A stretch of DNA of 58,107 bases from an uncultured Clostridia bacterium (GTDB lineage: Bacteria; Bacillota; Clostridia; Oscillospirales; Acutalibacteraceae): the NCBI GenBank assembly GCA_904399395.1, contig CAJFPJ010000043.1:1-58107 (forward strand), written 5' to 3'. Made by a program: the position numbers and the translations under genes. Position 1 is the stretch's first letter, and each line of letters begins with the position of its first letter. Under the pieces are notes generated by a model. The model did not search any database and had not been told where the DNA came from. It saw nothing but the letters and a program-made list of their open reading frames with translations. Below, piece after piece: positions 26,013-34,000 of this stretch.

Positions 26013-26777
26013 ATGGGCAAGATGGAAAGGCTCGATAAGATCCTGGCTCTGCATGGGGTGGGAAGCCGTAAAGAGGCCGGCCTGCTGGTGCGCCGGGGAT
26101 CGGTGCTGATAAACGGTGTGCAGGCCGCGAGAGCAGAACAGAAGGTGGATCCGGAGCGGGACTCCATCTCCGTGGAGGGGAAGGAGCTCACGCTTCGGAA
26201 ACATCTCTATATTATGATGAACAAGCCCTCCGGGGTGCTTTCTGCCACCCGGGATCCCAGAGCGGAAACAGTGGTGGATCTGCTTCCCCCAAAGTGGCGC
26301 CGGAAAGGAATATTCCCAGCGGGAAGGCTGGATAAGGATACTCGCGGGTTGCTGATTCTCACAGACGATGGGGATTTTGCTCACCGCATGCTGGCGCCCA
26401 AAAGCCATGTTTGGAAGCTCTATGAGGCAGAGTTGGACGGGCCTGTGGGGCCTGAGGAACGGGAACGGTTTCGGGAGGGCATCTCAATTGGGGATAGGAT
26501 ATGCCTCCCGGCGGAACTCTACCTGCCGGAGGGAAAGCCTTCTTCGCTGGTACGGGTGCGGATCCGGGAAGGAAAATTTCACCAGGTGAAAAGAATGTTT
26601 GGCGCTGTAGGCAGAGAGGTTACGGCCCTGAAGCGGCTCCGTATCGGGAACTTGCCGCTGGATGGCTCCCTGAAACCGGGAGAGTGCAGGCTGATGACAG
26701 AGGAAGAGAAGTCCTCTGTTTTTGAGCAGGAAGCGGAGAATCCGGGGCCATCTGGTGGAATCACTGAAAAGTGCTGA
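26013..26777 (+). CDS. RsuA/RluB-family rRNA pseudouridine synthase
   Basis: A 254-residue enzyme. Residues 4-60 form an S4 RNA-binding domain (RLDKILALHGVGSRKEAGLLV). The synthase domain carries the catalytic Asp in GRLDKDTRGLLILTDDG and the later KFHQVKRMFGAVG motif. Family members isomerise U516 in 16S rRNA (RsuA) or U2605 in 23S rRNA (RluB); the sequence alone does not decide which. A GGAAGGAATG site precedes the ATG. The C-terminal ~20 residues are poorly conserved. Confidence 0.9.
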   Translation: MGKMERLDKILALHGVGSRKEAGLLVRRGSVLINGVQAARAEQKVDPERDSISVEGKELTLRKHLYIMMNKPSGVLSATRDPRAETVVDLLPPKWRRKGIFPAGRLDKDTRGLLILTDDGDFAHRMLAPKSHVWKLYEAELDGPVGPEERERFREGISIGDRICLPAELYLPEGKPSSLVRVRIREGKFHQVKRMFGAVGREVTALKRLRIGNLPLDGSLKPGECRLMTEEEKSSVFEQEAENPGPSGGITEKC

Positions 26778-27086
26778 GAACAGCCGAAAACAGGAAAATC
26801 TAACCGTTATTCCCGTTCTGCCGTTAATTGCTTCCAAAAGATGGCCGAATTTCTTTCTGTCGCCTTATTGCACGCTTTTTCTTCTAAAAAATAGAAAATT
26901 CTTCACGAAAAAAGCTTCTCAGATTTGTGTTTTGTCAGATTCACATAAACCTGCATACTGATTTTTGGGCAAAAAAGGACTGTTAATGACCTTCAAATTC
27001 TGGTATAGTATTGTACATAAACATAGGGCAAGCTGAAATCGAGGCATAAAAGCACCCTAAACGTATTGATTCAGGAGGACATATTT
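26778..27086. other. Intergenic region upstream of the sugar-import ATPase
   Basis: No gene is visible. A -10-like TATAGT lies at 27004-27009 with only a weak -35 (TGTTAA at 26981), probably the promoter of the ATPase gene. The strong AGGAGG site before 27087 and the high-usage codons of that gene suggest good expression. Confidence 0.4.
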
Positions 27087-28196
27087 ATGGCAAGCGTATC
27101 ATTAAAAAACGTCTATAAGATTTATGACGGCGGCGTAACGGCCGTTACCGACTTCAATCTGGAAATTGCCGATAAGGAATTCATCATTCTGGTCGGACCT
27201 TCCGGATGCGGTAAATCTACCACCCTGCGTATGATCGCCGGTCTGGAAGAAATCAGCAAAGGAGAGCTTTACATTGGCGACACCCTTTCTAACGACATCG
27301 CCCCGAAGGACCGCGATATCGCAATGGTGTTCCAGAACTATGCTCTGTATCCCCATATGACGGTGTATGATAACATGGCGTTTGGCCTGAAGCTGCGCAA
27401 GACCCCCAAGGATGAGATCAAGCGTCGTGTGGAAGAGGCTGCCAGAATCCTCGACATCTCTCACCTGCTGGATAGAAAGCCGAAGGCTCTTTCCGGTGGT
27501 CAGAGACAGCGTGTTGCCCTGGGCCGTGCTATTGTCCGTGATCCTAAGGTCTTCCTGCTTGACGAACCTCTTTCTAACCTGGACGCTAAGCTGCGTGCAC
27601 AGATGAGAACCGAGATCTCCAAGCTCCATAAGAAGCTGGGAACAACCTTTATCTATGTTACTCATGACCAGACAGAAGCTATGACCATGGGCGACCGCAT
27701 CGTGGTTATGAGAGATGGCTTTATCCAGCAGGTGGATACTCCTCAGAATCTGTACGATTATCCCTGCAACGAGTTCGTAGCAGGTTTCATGGGTTCTCCT
27801 CAGATGAACTTCATCAACTGCACTATCGCCAAAGACGGCGACGGCTATGCTATGACCTTCGGCCAGTATTCCATTAAGATTCCGGCCTCCAAGGTTGTTC
27901 CGGAGCTTGCCGACTATGTGGGCAAGGATGTTATCTTCGGCATTCGTCCTGAGGATGTACATGATGAGCCCGACTTCCTGGCAAAGGTTACCGAGGGCAT
28001 CGTGGAAGCCAACGTGGAAGTTACCGAGCTGATGGGCGCTGAAATCTATCTCTATGTTGAGTGCGAAGGCAACGCTATCACCGCCCGCGTGGAGCCCACC
28101 TCTACTGCAAAACCCGGCGACACCATCAAGATGGCTTTCGACCTGAACAAGATGCATCTCTTCGACAAAGAGACCGAGAAGACCATCCTGAACTAA
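27087..28196 (+). CDS. MsmX/UgpC-type ATPase for carbohydrate ABC importers
   Basis: A 369-residue ATPase. It has Walker A GPSGCGKST, the Q-loop in VFQNYALYPHMTVYDNMAF, signature LSGGQRQR, Walker B VFLLDEPLSNLDA and switch His in YVTHDQ. The C-terminal ~130 residues form the regulatory OB domains typical of the MalK/UgpC/MsmX group (FGIRPEDVHDEP). In Firmicutes one such ATPase commonly serves many sugar importers. Here it is an orphan with no permease or binding protein adjacent, which fits that shared role and the nearby GH43/GH127 enzymes. The ATG at 27087 follows AGGAGGACATATTT; a TTG seven codons upstream is less likely. Confidence 0.92.
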   Translation: MASVSLKNVYKIYDGGVTAVTDFNLEIADKEFIILVGPSGCGKSTTLRMIAGLEEISKGELYIGDTLSNDIAPKDRDIAMVFQNYALYPHMTVYDNMAFGLKLRKTPKDEIKRRVEEAARILDISHLLDRKPKALSGGQRQRVALGRAIVRDPKVFLLDEPLSNLDAKLRAQMRTEISKLHKKLGTTFIYVTHDQTEAMTMGDRIVVMRDGFIQQVDTPQNLYDYPCNEFVAGFMGSPQMNFINCTIAKDGDGYAMTFGQYSIKIPASKVVPELADYVGKDVIFGIRPEDVHDEPDFLAKVTEGIVEANVEVTELMGAEIYLYVECEGNAITARVEPTSTAKPGDTIKMAFDLNKMHLFDKETEKTILN

Positions 28197-28212
28197 GCAA
28201 TATAAAACATAT

Positions 28213-28243
28213 AAAAGGCCACGCCAAAAGCGTGGCCTTTTCT
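28213..28243 (+). terminator. Terminator of the sugar-import ATPase gene
   Basis: A 12-bp stem pairs 28213-28224 with 28230-28241, ending in Ts, 17 bases after the stop codon. Confidence 0.92.
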
Positions 28244-28362
28244 GTTGCGCTTTAGAGAGCTGTTATCAGGTAGATTCCTGCTTGTTTTGCAGAATAGTGC
28301 GGTTGGGCCGGTAAATACAGGAAATGTGCAGTGGAGCGGCCCTTTTTGTTTTCTCAGCTCTT

Positions 28363-28842
28363 TTAGTTAAACGGTGTCTTTTTCTTGCCTGTAAAGGAAT
28401 GTGCTGTCAGCTTCAAGATGGTGGTGGCTTTGAAATGAGCATCGGTAACCACAAATCCTTCTGGTGAACCATGGTGCTCCAGCAACAGCCGAGTGGCCTT
28501 TTCAAATTCTGCCCTGTCTTCCACAAACGAAATGGTTCCTGTTCCCACAATGCTTCTGTAGTCCATGGTGCACTGCATGCCGCGGTCTAAATGGCGGAAT
28601 ACGTGGTCACAGTCCATCTGAAAGCCTACGTGGGGATCTTCCCGGAGAAGGTCAAGCTTTCTTCCTTGGTTGGCGCTGTGGAAGTAGAGAGTCAGTGCAC
28701 CGTTCTGATACTCATAGCCGTAATTTAGGGCAACAATATACGGAAAGGTTCCTGCGTGGATAGCGATCCGGCAGGAATCACAGGTGCGCAGAATCTCCTC
28801 CAGCTCCAGGGGATCCTTGATTTCACGGTTGGCTCTTCTCAT
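28363..28842 (-). CDS. NimA-like pyridoxamine 5'-phosphate oxidase family flavoprotein
   Basis: A 159-residue split-barrel protein. The pattern MRRANREIKDPLELEEILRT, then CRIAIHAGTFPYIVALNYGY and YFHSANQGRKLDLL, is typical of the NimA-like branch of the PPOX family, which bind FMN or a related flavin. Nitroimidazole reductases belong here, but most members have no known substrate. GGAGGAG lies just before the ATG. The gene is alone on its strand. Confidence 0.88.
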   Translation of the reverse strand: MRRANREIKDPLELEEILRTCDSCRIAIHAGTFPYIVALNYGYEYQNGALTLYFHSANQGRKLDLLREDPHVGFQMDCDHVFRHLDRGMQCTMDYRSIVGTGTISFVEDRAEFEKATRLLLEHHGSPEGFVVTDAHFKATTILKLTAHSFTGKKKTPFN

Positions 28843-29095
28843 AGTATCTCCTCCATAGCGGATACTGCCGGTATATCAATGCAGTTAAAGCTCTTTGGAA
28901 TATTTGAGCTTTCGGTTTTGTGGCAGTATTCCGGTTTTCTGCTATTGTAGCATGAAAGTGAACTGCCGGAAAACATAAATTAGGAAGAATACGGAAGAAA
29001 CCGAGAAAATCCATGGAATAGTTTGGAACTGAACTGGGATTTTTTGTCTTTTTATAAAAAAGCTCTCATAAACTCGAGGTTTTCATAAAAAACTG

Positions 29096-29124
29096 TTGAA
29101 AAGTATGGGGAAGTTGTGTAGAAT
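29096..29124 (+). promoter_or_regulatory. Promoter upstream of the PucR-type regulator
   Basis: TTGAAA at 29096-29101, a 17-base spacer and TAGAAT at 29119-29124. A leader of about 185 bases follows to the start codon (29131-29317), with several small inverted repeats and no recognised riboswitch. Confidence 0.65.
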
Positions 29125-29317
29125 ATAAGAGTATAAATGCGTGGATATGCAGATGTGCAGGAATATGGATGCACCTAAAAGGGATGGCTCCAGGAGCCGA
29201 AGAGTGGAAGCAGATATGGATCCCAAAGACGGTGCGCAGCAGATTGAGTAAAGCAGAAGGCTGCGGTGCCGGGCAGATGTACGCAGAATTTATTTCATAA
29301 AAAGTGAGGGAGAAGCA

Positions 29318-30403
29318 ATGTCCAACAGATTATTCCAGGGTGTCATTCACCAAATGCGTGACGCTATCGACCGCACCATTGGTGTAGTGGATGAAACGTC
29401 GGTCATTATTGCATGCAGCGAGTTGGGCCGGATCGGTGAGGTGAACGAAAGTGTTACGGCCGAAGTCATGGCAGCTCCCGGAACCTTCGTTGTAAACGGG
29501 TATACGTATAAATCCTTTGGAAACCGGCCCAGGCCGGAGTATGCTGTTTTTGTTTCCGGAAACGATCCGGAGGCGGGGCGGTATGCATCTCTTCTGGCGG
29601 TTTCTCTGAGCAGCATCAAGCAGTATTACGATGAGAAATACGACCGTGGGAACTTTATCAAGAATGTAATTCTCGATAATATTCTGCCGGGCGATATTTA
29701 TCTGAAGGCTCGTGAACTGCGGTTTACTTCTGATGTTAGCCGTGTGTGCATGCTTATTAAGATCATCAACAAAACAGATGTGGCTGTTTACGATGTGGTT
29801 CAGAATCTCTTCCCCGATAAGAGCAAGGATTTTGTCATCAATATCAATGAAACGGATATTGCCCTTGTGAAGGAGATTCGCCCGGGTATCGAGCCCAGAG
29901 ATCTGGATAAGCTTGCGGGTTCCATTGTGGATACCCTTTCCAGTGAGTTTTATACACATGCCGTAGTGGGCATCGGCACCATTGTGACCGGTGTGAAGGA
30001 TCTGGCCCGCTCCTTTAAGGAAGCGCAGGTTGCTCTGGAGGTAGGAAAGGTATTCGATACGGAGCGGCCTATTATCAGCTATGATAATTTGGGAATTGCC
30101 CGCCTGATCTATCAGCTGCCCACCACTCTGTGCGATATGTTCCTTAAAGAAGTGTTCAAGAGGGGCTCTATTGAATCTCTGGATCATGAAACGTTGTTTA
30201 CGATCCAGCGTTTCTTTGAAAACAACCTGAATGTTTCGGAAACAAGCCGCAAACTCTTTGTCCATAGAAATACGCTGGTCTATCGCCTGGAAAAAATCAA
30301 GAAAATTACCGGCTTGGATTTGCGGGAATTTGAAGATGCCATTGTTTTCAAGGTAGCGCTGATGGTCAAGAAGTATTTATCCTCTAATCCTGTTAAATTC
30401 TGA
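29318..30403 (+). CDS. PucR/CdaR-type transcriptional regulator
   Basis: A 361-residue regulator. The N-terminal half resembles a sugar-diacid or ligand-sensing domain (LFQGVIHQMRDAIDRTIGVVDE). The middle is a GGDEF-like fold remnant seen in CdaR proteins. The C-terminus is the PucR helix-turn-helix (FFENNLNVSETSRKLFVHRNTLVYRLEKI, then TGLDLREFEDA). The ligand is unknown. It lies upstream of ftsE on the same strand, but a terminator separates them, so the link to cell division is only positional. Confidence 0.82.
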   Translation: MSNRLFQGVIHQMRDAIDRTIGVVDETSVIIACSELGRIGEVNESVTAEVMAAPGTFVVNGYTYKSFGNRPRPEYAVFVSGNDPEAGRYASLLAVSLSSIKQYYDEKYDRGNFIKNVILDNILPGDIYLKARELRFTSDVSRVCMLIKIINKTDVAVYDVVQNLFPDKSKDFVININETDIALVKEIRPGIEPRDLDKLAGSIVDTLSSEFYTHAVVGIGTIVTGVKDLARSFKEAQVALEVGKVFDTERPIISYDNLGIARLIYQLPTTLCDMFLKEVFKRGSIESLDHETLFTIQRFFENNLNVSETSRKLFVHRNTLVYRLEKIKKITGLDLREFEDAIVFKVALMVKKYLSSNPVKF

Positions 30404-30482
30404 CAAAAACCTGTAAAAAGCCGGGTTTTATGAAGAAATTACAAAATAGTTACAAATTAATTCTTTATAGTAAAAACAATAG

Positions 30483-30532
30483 CAGCACACGTTGGTATGA
30501 TGGAAGCAAACCGGCGTGTGCTGTGTTTTTTT
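30483..30532 (+). terminator. Terminator of the PucR-type gene
   Basis: CAGCACACG at 30483-30491 pairs with CGTGTGCTG at 30515-30523, followed by a seven-T run, about 80 bases after the stop. Confidence 0.8.
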
Positions 30533-30824
30533 GTGTTGTTCCAAAACGATTGTATCCGGTTTGGGAGGTTGCCTGATTTCTTGCTCTAAACTGGAGGACA
30601 TGCGGTGAGAATGGCAGCCGAAACCGGTTCCTTTTGAAGAATACTTATGGATTATAACCTATGGCATGTTGAGAGGAGCGCTCTCTTCCAAAGGCGTGAG
30701 AAATGAGAAGTATTGAAGAAAAAGATGAAGATACAGCAGAGAGGCTGAGAAACTGGCAGGAAAAATAGGAAAATCAGGAATGGCGGGGCTGTAGGCTGGC
30801 CCAAAGAAGACGGAGAGGATAATC
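30533..30824. other. Leader region of the ftsE operon
   Basis: About 290 bases with no gene I can support. The minus-strand open frame here overlaps the ftsE start and looks like a shadow. The promoter for ftsEX is expected here, but no convincing pair was found. Confidence 0.35.
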
Positions 30825-31514
30825 GTGATACAGTTTAAAAATGTGAGCAAGGTGTATGCCAACGGTACACACGCTCTGACGGATATAAACATGGAAATCG
30901 ATCAGGGGGAATTTGTTTTTATTGTGGGTTCTTCCGGAGCGGGCAAGAGCACGTTTCTGAAATTGATTATGTGCGAAGAACAGCCCACAGAGGGAGAGAT
31001 CGTTATCAACGATACGGTGATCACCGATCTTCCCCGCAGAAAGGTGCCCTATCTGCGCAGGACCATGGGGATCGTGTTTCAGGATTTCCGCCTGATTGAT
31101 TCCATGAGTGTATATGACAACGTGGCTTTTGCCATGCATGTGGTGGGGGCTACTCCCCAGGAGATACGCAGGCGTGTTCCTTATATGCTGAGCCTTGTGA
31201 ACCTGCAGGAAAAAGCCAAATGCAAACCCAAGGAGCTTTCGGGGGGCGAACAGCAGCGTGTTGGCTTGGCCCGGGCGCTGATCAACAGCCCCAAGCTCAT
31301 TATCGCGGACGAGCCCACGGGCAACGTGGATCCGGCCCTTTCCTTTGAAATCGTGGATCTTCTGAGCGAGATTAACCGCCGGGGGACGACGATTCTGATG
31401 GTGACCCATGAACACGGCCTGGTGAAGCATTTCCATCGCCGCATTGTGGAGATACAGGGAGGCCGCATTGTGGCGGATACGGGAAAGGTGGAATCTTCTG
31501 ATGAGGCTGAGTAA
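30825..31514 (+). CDS. ftsE: Cell division ATP-binding protein FtsE
   Basis: A 229-residue ABC ATPase. It has Walker A GSSGAGKST, signature LSGGEQQR, Walker B LIIADEPTGNVDP and switch His in MVTHEH. The start MIQFKNVSKVYANGTHALTDIN is typical of FtsE. With FtsX it forms a membrane complex that activates peptidoglycan hydrolases instead of moving a solute. GTG start with CGGAGAGG upstream. ftsX begins inside its 3' end. A coiled-coil M23 peptidase follows, matching the usual FtsEX partner type. Confidence 0.95.
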   Translation: MIQFKNVSKVYANGTHALTDINMEIDQGEFVFIVGSSGAGKSTFLKLIMCEEQPTEGEIVINDTVITDLPRRKVPYLRRTMGIVFQDFRLIDSMSVYDNVAFAMHVVGATPQEIRRRVPYMLSLVNLQEKAKCKPKELSGGEQQRVGLARALINSPKLIIADEPTGNVDPALSFEIVDLLSEINRRGTTILMVTHEHGLVKHFHRRIVEIQGGRIVADTGKVESSDEAE

Positions 31515-32409
31515 TTTGCGCTATCTCCTCAAGGAGGGCGCTAAAAATATCTGGACTAACAGGACTATGAGCTTTGCCTCTGTGGCGGTGCTGGTTTCTT
31601 GCCTATTGCTGACGGGTGCAGCTATATTACTTTCTATGAATATTAATTCAGCCATGTCCAGCGTGGAGGGAAACAACTCCATCAAGGTCTACTGCCAGCA
31701 GGGGCTCCCCACTCTGAAATCGGTGCAGGTGGGCGAAGAGATTATGAAGCTGGATAATGTGAAAAGCTGTGAGCTGATTTTGAAAGATGAAGCTGTGGAG
31801 GAAATGATGGACTCCCTGGGAGATAACGGAACGGTGTTGGAAAGCCTTCTGGGGGATGAGAATTTTCTGCCGGACGCCTACCGCATTTCTATGGAGGATC
31901 TTTCAAAATACGATGAGACAGCAGCCTCTATTATGGCCATTGATGGAGTGGATCAGATTATCGATTATCAAGATGTGGCTCAAAAGCTCACAGATCTGGA
32001 CCATATGGTTTCCACTGCGGGGCTGTGGATCGTGTTGCTTTTAAGCCTTGTGTCGCTGTTTATCATTTCTAATACCATCCGGGTGGCCATGTTCAGTCGT
32101 CGGCTGCAGATCAGCATTATGAAATCTGTGGGAGCGACCAACTGGTTTATCCGCCTGCCGTTTATTGTGGAGGGCGTATTGATCGGATTGGTGTCGGGGC
32201 TTCTGGCCAGCATACTTCTGAATATTGTGTATCAGAATGCTCTGGGGGCTCTGGCGGGTATCAATATTTTTGACCCAGTGGATATCGGCCCGTTGCAGGG
32301 AAGGATCACGCTGTTGTTCATTCTTGCCGGAATAGTGTTCGGAGCTTTGGGCGGTATGATTTCCATTACCCGGTATCTGCGCAAAGAAGGAAGTTTTTCC
32401 ATCTTTTAA
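31501..32409 (+). CDS. ftsX: Cell division permease FtsX
   Basis: A 302-residue protein with four membrane segments: one near 22-46, then three after residue 170. A large extracellular loop lies between the first two, where FtsX binds its hydrolase partner. The pattern LRYLLKEGAKNIWTNRTMSFAS and the later GATNWFIRLPFIVEG are typical. The ATG at 31501 overlaps ftsE by 14 bases and has AAAGGTGG nine bases upstream. The frame is open earlier inside ftsE, but that part is not family-like. Confidence 0.94.
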   Translation: MRLSNLRYLLKEGAKNIWTNRTMSFASVAVLVSCLLLTGAAILLSMNINSAMSSVEGNNSIKVYCQQGLPTLKSVQVGEEIMKLDNVKSCELILKDEAVEEMMDSLGDNGTVLESLLGDENFLPDAYRISMEDLSKYDETAASIMAIDGVDQIIDYQDVAQKLTDLDHMVSTAGLWIVLLLSLVSLFIISNTIRVAMFSRRLQISIMKSVGATNWFIRLPFIVEGVLIGLVSGLLASILLNIVYQNALGALAGINIFDPVDIGPLQGRITLLFILAGIVFGALGGMISITRYLRKEGSFSIF

Positions 32410-32567
32410 GAAGCGGAGTTTTGCCCTGCCGTGCTGTTAAATTCCCGTGACGTTTTGTGCGGCGCGTTATGTGCAGGAGCAGGGATAAGCTTAATGATAT
32501 TTTTCGATTAAAAGTAAAAGGCAGAACAGTGGGGAGAAATCCCCCGGCCAGAAGGAGGAATTTTTGC

Positions 32568-33824
32568 ATGAAACATTCCGTATCCCGCAGGGCCAGAAGA
32601 GCGGGAAAGATGCTGACGGCCCTTGTCCTTGCCTTTGTGCTCATCGTAGGGCCCACTTATCCGGCGTCTACGGAGGTGCAGGCTGCCAGCCTTTCGGATC
32701 TGCAGCAAAGGCAGCAGGAGCTCAAGGATAAGCAGGCGGAGAACCAGAAGAAGCTGGATCAGCTGAAAGAGGATGCTTCTAAACAAAAGGAATACAAGCA
32801 GACGCTGGATGATCAGATCGACAATCTGGAAGAGCAAATCAGCGGCCTCAACACCCAGATCACTCAGATGGATTCGGAAATTAAGGAAAAAAACAGTGAA
32901 ATCGCGGATAAGCAGAAATCCATTGATGCGAATATGGAGCTCTTGAAGGAACGGCTTTGCGCTCTCTATATGATGGGGGAGGCCAGCAATCTGCAGTTGA
33001 TTCTAAGCTCAGACAATGTAATGGATATGGCGGAAAAGACGGAAATCATCCGGATGATTTCCGAACACGATACGGCTCTGGTGCAGCAGCTTTCAAAAGA
33101 GATGGAATCCATTTCAGAGCAGAAAAAAGTTATTGAGGAAAACCGCGAGAAAGTTGCCTCGGCAAAGACAGAACTGGATGCAAAGCAGAAAGAGCTCAAC
33201 CAGCTTCAGCAGGAAGCTGATAAAGTTCTGCAGGAACTGCAGTCCAAGGAATCCTCTGTGCAGGAAGAACAGGATAAGCTGGATAAAGAGATGGCGGCTG
33301 CAGAGGCGGCCATTGATCAGTGGTTTTTGGAGCAGGCCGCGCAGGAGAAACCCAGCGGCGGCGGTTCATCCGGCGGAAGCGGTAGTTCCGGAGGATCGGG
33401 CGGTTCCGGAGGAGGCAGTTACGAAGGAACGGGCAGCTTTATCTGGCCCACCCCCGGCTACACGAATCTGACAGATTATTTTGGAGCCAGAGGCGGCACG
33501 CATAAGGGAATTGATATTTCCAGTTATGGAATTTTTGGTAAACCAATTGTGGCTTCTGACAGCGGCACGGTTACGTTTGCTCAGTATGGTATGCCGGGAA
33601 GCGGTTACGGCGGCTACGGAAATGTTGTGGTCATCAACCACGGGAACGGGTATATGACCCTTTACGCCCACTGCAATAGTCTGGCGGTTTCGGCGGGGCA
33701 GTCTGTCACGAAAGGGCAGACCATTGCTTTCGTTGGAAGTACGGGCGATTCCAGCGGCCCGCATCTTCATTTTGAGATCCGTTTGAACGGCATAGCTCAA
33801 AACCCCATGAACTGGTTCCGGTAA
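32568..33824 (+). CDS. Secreted coiled-coil M23 (LytM) peptidoglycan peptidase
   Basis: A 418-residue exported protein. A signal peptide covers about residues 1-40, ending near VQAASLSD. Two long coiled-coil segments (about 42-250) follow, as in EnvC and PcsB-type FtsX partners. Next is a Gly/Ser-rich linker near 263-286 and a C-terminal M23 metallopeptidase. Its zinc residues are intact: HKGIDI, then HLHFEI. It should therefore be an active endopeptidase, unlike E. coli EnvC. It lies after ftsEX on the same strand, which suggests it is the hydrolase that FtsEX switches on. AGAAGGAGG lies before the ATG at 32568; an earlier in-frame start would spoil the signal peptide. Confidence 0.92.
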   Translation: MKHSVSRRARRAGKMLTALVLAFVLIVGPTYPASTEVQAASLSDLQQRQQELKDKQAENQKKLDQLKEDASKQKEYKQTLDDQIDNLEEQISGLNTQITQMDSEIKEKNSEIADKQKSIDANMELLKERLCALYMMGEASNLQLILSSDNVMDMAEKTEIIRMISEHDTALVQQLSKEMESISEQKKVIEENREKVASAKTELDAKQKELNQLQQEADKVLQELQSKESSVQEEQDKLDKEMAAAEAAIDQWFLEQAAQEKPSGGGSSGGSGSSGGSGGSGGGSYEGTGSFIWPTPGYTNLTDYFGARGGTHKGIDISSYGIFGKPIVASDSGTVTFAQYGMPGSGYGGYGNVVVINHGNGYMTLYAHCNSLAVSAGQSVTKGQTIAFVGSTGDSSGPHLHFEIRLNGIAQNPMNWFR

Positions 33825-34000
33825 TTGTATGCGGCATTGCATGGCGTGGGAGGCGAAAAAATGCTTCCCGCGCCATGCTGGCATCTGCCGCTCCAACGGA
33901 AAAGGTTTTGTGTTTTTAGGTTCCGGAAGTTCCCGGGAGCCGAGTAGGCTTTTTATTTTGCGGCATACTACCTGCGTGTTGCTTCTAGCGGGCGGCCGGA

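Noticed and set aside
29167-29253. 28-codon frame MDAPKRDGSRSRR in the PucR leader
   Set aside because: The ribosome site is too close to the ATG and weak; no reason to prefer it over non-coding leader.
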